From: Anatilimnocola floriformis
GTDB taxonomy: Bacteria; Planctomycetota; Planctomycetia; Pirellulales; Pirellulaceae
DNA: 64,000 nucleotides
Assembly (NCBI RefSeq): GCF_024256385.1
Contig: NZ_JAMLFW010000001.1
Span: forward strand, 1,364,001 to 1,428,000
Direction: 5' to 3'
The notes under the pieces were generated by a model. The model did not search any database. It was not told where the DNA came from and worked only from the letters and a program-made list of their open reading frames with translations. Of the stretch, positions 62,879 to 64,000 are shown in pieces (positions within the stretch are counted from its first letter, which is position 1; each line of letters opens with the position of its first letter). The translations under genes were made by a program, and so were the position numbers.

Positions 62879-64000
62879 CTACGAAGTCAACTTCAGCACA
62901 ATGTCGTACGCGGCCCAAATGCTAAAAAAGCCGAAGAAAATAATTGTCCAGCCGAGGATTGCCATCCGCCAAACTGGAATGCGAATGTCTGCCGGCAGCC
63001 GCTGACGATTCATGTAAAACAGCAGGATGGCGTACAGCAGCATTACCACGCCGTTGAGCGCGGCGGTTACTTGAAACTTCACCAGCGGCTCGATCTTCAG
63101 CCCGGCCCATTCCAACAGCAGGATGCTGATCGCCAGAAAAATCTCGCCCCACAGAAACCAGAAGTAGAGACGTCCTTCGCTCCAATTCGGGTTGTCGCGC
63201 AGCCAGGCTACTTTGACCAGGTCCGTTGAAATGCGGCTGCAGGCATCGAGCACGCCGAACTCGGTCGTGAAAAGAATTGCCACGCCCATAATCAAGAACG
63301 CGTAAAACGAGAACGGCCCAATCATTTGCGCCAAGCGTTCGGCTTCGGCGTAGACAAAACCGAGGCCCTCTTTGTGCAGCCTCGGATCTACCTGCAAGTT
63401 GCCGGCGGCGTCGTAAAACACGATGTAACTAATGAGCGTCAGCAGCGCGAGGCACACGATGCAGGTCAGCAGGAAAGATGTGAAATGTTCCCAGCAAGCC
63501 GCCCGCCACCAACGCTGCCAGCGCGACATGTTTTCGGCCGTGTGCGGAAAGTGATAGCCGGTTTCGCTCACGGCTTCTTCGTTGCCGGTGAAGGGATTCG
63601 TCAGGCGGCCGATGTGCACGCCCATGCCGTAGCCCTTGTCCTTGATGTAATTCGCCTGGGCCAGATTCATCGTGCCGCCAGCTCCAGCGAAGGCCAGCGC
63701 GCCGAGCAACGCCATCGGCGTGAGCGACTCATCGAACTTCGGCAGGAACTGCGGATATCCCAGCGTGAACACTGCCGTCCATTGCGTGATCACCGCATCG
63801 GGCCGCAGCACGGCCAGCCATACCGCCAAAGCGACGACAATGATCAAGATCAGCGCTACGAGCGCGAGTTGAACTTTTTCCACCGTTTCATAAATCACTG
63901 GACCGGCCGTTAGCACAAAACCGCACATCAGCAACGTGGCAATCGAAATCCAATTGTCATAATGCCCGGCGATGATCGCACCGTTGCCATCACGATTGGG
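62879..64000 (-). CDS. Nramp-like divalent metal transporter, truncated at window edge
   Basis: The visible 374 codons form the C-terminal part of a multi-pass transporter with about eight hydrophobic helices. GALAFAGAGGTMNLAQANYI and YGMGVHIGRLTNPFTGNEE resemble large planctomycete Nramp-family Mn2+/Fe2+ transporters. The start codon is beyond the window; the frame remains open to 64000 (upstream residues IIAGHYDNWISIA). The hallmark DPGN and MPH motifs would lie outside, so the assignment rests on the C-terminal half. Confidence 0.65.
   Translation of the reverse strand, partial: PNRDGNGAIIAGHYDNWISIATLLMCGFVLTAGPVIYETVEKVQLALVALILIIVVALAVWLAVLRPDAVITQWTAVFTLGYPQFLPKFDESLTPMALLGALAFAGAGGTMNLAQANYIKDKGYGMGVHIGRLTNPFTGNEEAVSETGYHFPHTAENMSRWQRWWRAACWEHFTSFLLTCIVCLALLTLISYIVFYDAAGNLQVDPRLHKEGLGFVYAEAERLAQMIGPFSFYAFLIMGVAILFTTEFGVLDACSRISTDLVKVAWLRDNPNWSEGRLYFWFLWGEIFLAISILLLEWAGLKIEPLVKFQVTAALNGVVMLLYAILLFYMNRQRLPADIRIPVWRMAILGWTIIFFGFFSIWAAYDIVLKLTS

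Overview
The window looks like a chromosomal segment of a planctomycete, most likely of the Pirellulales. The evidence is a DUF1559 prepilin-like protein paired with a small lipoprotein, a DUF1549/DUF1553 plus DUF1501 (Tat) plus WD40 operon, a redoxin/cytochrome/copper-monooxygenase fusion, an MNPYESP-type small membrane protein, cysteine-rich secreted proteins and high-GC genes separated by many intergenic inverted repeats. No rRNA, tRNA, CRISPR array, prophage or complete insertion sequence was recognised.

Layout. 1-980 is a repeat-rich gene-free stretch. 987-8858 carries the fusion protein, an RmlD-like reductase, a CE7-type esterase, ftsH and a coupled small gene. 8873-17409 is a pyrimidine catabolism cluster: dihydropyrimidine dehydrogenase, NCS1 permease, dihydropyrimidinase and an omega-aminotransferase on the minus strand, then methylmalonate/malonate-semialdehyde dehydrogenase and an M20 N-carbamoyl-beta-amino-acid hydrolase on the plus strand. 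Together they can carry uracil/thymine to acetyl-CoA/propionyl-CoA. 17538-23934 holds mostly exported proteins (LRR, copper amine oxidase, PQQ-type propeller, lactonase). 23941-27164 has two membrane genes separated by a decayed toxin-antitoxin module, then a Wzx-like flippase. 27255-31353 has DUF1559 proteins, an L7/L12-like protein and KDPG aldolase. 31925-35368 holds clpX and small or zinc-ribbon proteins. 35857-41960 has an S9 peptidase and the WD40-DUF1501-DUF1549 operon. 42359-47282 has a Cys-rich protein, a membrane protein, two glycosyltransferases and an HD-like protein.

47546-51755 encodes a Tat-exported xanthine-dehydrogenase-like molybdoenzyme whose small subunit has lost three of four cysteines of one [2Fe-2S] cluster. 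52069-64000 contains a UVR-motif protein, small proteins, nagA, a TPR protein with an HlyD adaptor and ABC ATPase, polA, an SDR and a truncated Nramp-like transporter.

The most unusual points are the compact pyrimidine-degradation locus with an Fe-S-free, plant-PYD1-like dehydrogenase; the redoxin-cytochrome-PHM-GAF fusion; the cysteine-depleted XDH-like enzyme; a ParE/RelE toxin relic beside an intact antitoxin; several families of intergenic inverted repeats, one forming the 3' end of a glycosyltransferase gene; and a previously unassigned ~145-bp element present twice, 35 kb apart.
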